DNA from: Pseudomonadota bacterium
Lineage (GTDB): Bacteria; Myxococcota_A; Polyangia; Fen-1088
NCBI GenBank assembly: GCA_017881285.1
Contig: JADGRD010000023.1
Span: forward strand, 1-14,953
DNA length: 14,953 nt
Reading direction: 5' to 3'
Under the pieces are notes generated by a model. The model saw nothing but the letters and a program-made list of their open reading frames with translations, did no database searches and had not been told where the DNA came from. The number at the start of each line of letters is the position of its first letter. The first letter of the stretch is position 1. A program made the position numbers and the translations under genes. Below, one piece after another: positions 13,092 to 14,953 of this stretch.

Positions 13092-14165
13092 TCACGGAGC
13101 GCAGACGGGCACCGCATTGTCGAACCAGGGCTCGACAGAGAAGTCGGTCCATGCCTGGCCGAGCTTCCAGATGCTGTTGTCGTCTTCGTAGAGCACGAGG
13201 TTGTCGTTGTCGCCGCTGGCGTACGCGCCCCAGTGCCACTGGCAAATGGTGTTCTTGGGTCGAACGAAGGTCACGTGGCTGATGGGCTGGCCGTCCTGCC
13301 AGACATGCATCACGCCGTCGTAGTAGTTGACGTAGATCGTGATGCGCACCCAACGCCCGCGTGGGAAGCCCGGTGCTCCCGCCAGGAAGGTGCGCGATCC
13401 ACCCCCGGGCTGGTAGTGCGCCGCCGCCAGGCGATCCGAGGGGTCCTCGAGGCCCAGGGTCAAGACGTCGTCGGCCCAGGCACAGTCGCTGTTGACCGTC
13501 CAGAAGCTGAACCACGTGCCGTTCTGAAAGACCGTCGGCGAGTCGATCCAGCTATGGAAGGTGTTGACCACGCCGAATGGCGCGTCGGTGCCTACGCCCG
13601 CGTTGGTGTAGGCGGGCACGACACTGTCGCCGCTGAACTGCAAACCACCGTAGCCACGGTGCACGTTGCCCTCGGCGGTGTATGCACACGTGATCTCCGA
13701 GCGGTGCGAATGCGTGGGGCTGTGCGGGTGGTCCGTTGAGAAACCGTTGTTCTGGCAGTTGTTGCCCCAAGGTGCGTCGTAGGTGTTCGAGGTCCAGCGC
13801 GAGTAGTCGCCGGTCTCGAAATCCTCCGACCACAGCAGCTTGGCGCGGAAGCAGGTGCCCGCCGCCGCGTCGCTTCCGTCGGCCCGGACTTCGCCGTCGC
13901 GAGTTCCTGCATCCCCGCCGCCCGAACCGATTGCGCCGCCCGTACGGGCAACGCCACCCGAGCCAGTGGCGCCGCCCGAGCCGATTGCGCTGCCCGAACC
14001 GGTCGCGCCACCAGAGCTGGCCTCACCCCCGGCTCCGACACTCCCACCTGTGGCGGCAGCGTCGGGTTTTTCCCCGCTGCCCGAGGAGCTGCACCCCAGT
14101 GTGAAGGTGGTCCACAGCAGCCAATTCAGCGCAAGCGGCAAGGCAGATGATCTTCGCGTTTTCAT
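13092..14165 (-). CDS. Second surface lipoprotein with Gly-rich linker and jelly-roll, polysaccharide-lyase-like domain
   Basis: A 357-residue exported protein. Residues 1-25 form a lipoprotein signal peptide (basic KTRR, hydrophobic core, TLGC with Cys25). Residues 39-85 are a GSGGATGSGG-type linker. From about residue 110 (LLWSEDFETGDYSRW) to the C-terminus is a jelly-roll-like domain. It has an HRSEI segment typical of beta-sheet polysaccharide lyases, a strand pair around WVRITIYVNYYDGVMHVWQDG, and a closing VEPWFDNAVPVC. Several paired Cys suggest disulphides. Lyase activity on a surface or prey polysaccharide is plausible, but not shown. In-frame TAA four codons upstream fixes the ATG at 14165; a perfect AGGAGGA (14194-14188) lies 22 bases away, too distant for it, and only a weak AAGGCGAG is nearer. 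Layout and length equal those of the 893 protein, though direct sequence similarity between the domains is low by eye. Convergent with the GT39 gene. Confidence 0.85.
   Translation of the reverse strand: MKTRRSSALPLALNWLLWTTFTLGCSSSGSGEKPDAAATGGSVGAGGEASSGGATGSGSAIGSGGATGSGGVARTGGAIGSGGGDAGTRDGEVRADGSDAAAGTCFRAKLLWSEDFETGDYSRWTSNTYDAPWGNNCQNNGFSTDHPHSPTHSHRSEITCAYTAEGNVHRGYGGLQFSGDSVVPAYTNAGVGTDAPFGVVNTFHSWIDSPTVFQNGTWFSFWTVNSDCAWADDVLTLGLEDPSDRLAAAHYQPGGGSRTFLAGAPGFPRGRWVRITIYVNYYDGVMHVWQDGQPISHVTFVRPKNTICQWHWGAYASGDNDNLVLYEDDNSIWKLGQAWTDFSVEPWFDNAVPVCAP
13911..14051 (-). repeat. Low-complexity GSGG linker repeat in the second lipoprotein
   Basis: Codons for residues 39-85 are a degenerate tandem array of GGAxGSGG-like units, the same kind of linker as at 980-1096. 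The unit sequence is similar in both genes, but the arrays are not copies of one another. Confidence 0.7.
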
Positions 14166-14341
14166 GGTCTCGCCTTACGAGGGTACTTCCTCCTGATCCA
14201 TCATACGCCGCCGAGGTTCCGAGCGGCGCCCCTTCCTCGGGGTCAAGGGCTTGCGTGGGACGGCCTGGCCGAGTGTGATCGTGGCCACCTTGGGATTCGA
14301 GGCCATTGCCGCCCTTCAACTTTCGTGTTCTCATTACGCAC

Positions 14342-14953
14342 ATGACAAAGACTAATGCAGTTCTGGTTTCTTTGGCGTTCTTGGCTACGGTGATCTGTGC
14401 ATGTGGCGGTGGCAGCGGCGGCAGCGGTGGCGGCGCGCCGGGGAGTTGCAAAATGAACCCGACCTGCGGCGGCATCCTGGATGGCACCTGGCAAATGGAC
14501 ACGACCTGTGTCGAGGGCAGTATCGTGAAAATGATGGCTGACCAGCAAGACCTGCCTTCCGCCTGCGATAGCCTCTTCCAAACGGCAACTCTCTCCCTGA
14601 CGGGAACAGCTGCCTTCGCCGGTGGAATGGAGACCGACAACCTGACCATGACCATCGATGCAACGGTCCTCTACACTTCGGCATGCGTCAGCGCCATCGG
14701 CGGGACCACCGTCACTTTGACGGCTGCGCTGTGCAGTTCCCTGCAGAGCAACTTGCTCAGCAGCGGTGATTTCGCGAGCGCCTCGTGCTCCTTCACCGGG
14801 GGGAATTGTGCCTGCTCCGTGTCGAGCCAAAGCCAATCGCCAACGACCGCACAGGCGTACACTGTCTCGGGGAGCCAGATCTCATATCCCAGTGGCAGCG
14901 CCCCGATGGATTACTGTGTGGAAGGTACGACCTTGACGGTTCGGCAACTGGAC
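14342..14953 (+). CDS. Cys-rich lipoprotein, N-terminal part (cut by right edge)
   Basis: An open frame of 204 codons with no stop before the window ends, beginning MTKTNAVLVSLAFLATVICAC. The signal peptide ends at a lipobox-like ICAC (Cys21). A short GGGSGGSGGG linker (22-31) follows. The mature part has ten further Cys (36, 42, 56, 75, 115, 131, 149, 156, 158, 192), an even number suited to disulphides. It contains alternating Thr/Ser-rich beta strands such as GTWQMDTTC, ATLSLTGTAAF and NLTMTIDATV, suggesting a small beta-barrel or lipocalin-like fold; this is by pattern only. No enzyme motif is visible. No Shine-Dalgarno precedes the ATG, but no better start is in frame. It is divergent from the 13092-14165 lipoprotein across 176 bases, so the two may share a regulatory region. 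Confidence 0.8.
   Translation, partial: MTKTNAVLVSLAFLATVICACGGGSGGSGGGAPGSCKMNPTCGGILDGTWQMDTTCVEGSIVKMMADQQDLPSACDSLFQTATLSLTGTAAFAGGMETDNLTMTIDATVLYTSACVSAIGGTTVTLTAALCSSLQSNLLSSGDFASASCSFTGGNCACSVSSQSQSPTTAQAYTVSGSQISYPSGSAPMDYCVEGTTLTVRQLD

Noticed and set aside
11296..13191. 631-residue frame overlapping the GT39 gene
   Set aside because: Same-strand shadow frame rich in Arg, Gly and Pro; the membrane-protein frame with family motifs is the coding one.

Overview
The window is high-GC DNA that reads like a chromosomal segment of a Myxococcota (Polyangia-type deltaproteobacterial) genome. The grounds are the Hanks-type Ser/Thr kinase with a membrane anchor and Pro/Ala tail, a TPR-PEGA partner protein, several lipoproteins with Gly/Ser/Thr- or Asp-rich linkers, and strong third-position G/C bias. 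This is inferred from gene style; there is no rRNA or other taxonomic marker. No tRNA, CRISPR array, insertion sequence or phage gene was seen.

Layout, left to right. (1) The N-terminal 235 codons of glucose-6-phosphate dehydrogenase (zwf) run leftward off the edge. (2) Divergent from it is a jelly-roll surface lipoprotein (893-1966). (3) A compact rightward three-gene operon (2198-6140) encodes a Ser/Thr kinase, a TPR/PEGA membrane protein (4-base overlap) and a lipoprotein with a seven-bladed virginiamycin-B-lyase-like propeller (2-base gap). Upstream are two 14-bp direct repeats spaced 20 bp. (4) A leftward cobalamin-binding-type radical SAM protein (6342-8435) carries an unusual C-terminal extension: a lipoprotein-signal-like segment, an Asp/Ala/Pro-rich tail and two copies of a ~29-residue motif. 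Its leader contains a near-perfect 27-bp hairpin/operator. (5) A small secreted NTF2-like protein (8654-9121) converges, across two strong hairpins, on a leftward pair: an RlmI-like 23S rRNA cytosine methyltransferase and a four-helix membrane protein. (6) A GT39/ArnT-like membrane glycosyltransferase (10931-13000) is followed by a convergent second jelly-roll lipoprotein (13092-14165) and the start of a Cys-rich lipoprotein cut by the right edge.

Functional reading. Zwf and RlmI are housekeeping. The kinase operon looks like an envelope signalling unit: a cytoplasmic kinase domain, a periplasmic TPR/PEGA protein and an outer propeller lipoprotein. Both jelly-roll lipoproteins and the GT39 enzyme point to surface-polysaccharide handling. 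The best candidate for undescribed biology is the radical SAM protein with its duplicated C-terminal motif, which could be an enzyme-substrate or enzyme-anchor fusion. No gene-free stretch exceeds 300 bases; the longest gap is 1967-2197. The other gaps (707-892, 6141-6341, 8436-8653, 10835-10930, 13001-13091, 14166-14341) hold only the sites listed below or nothing recognisable.
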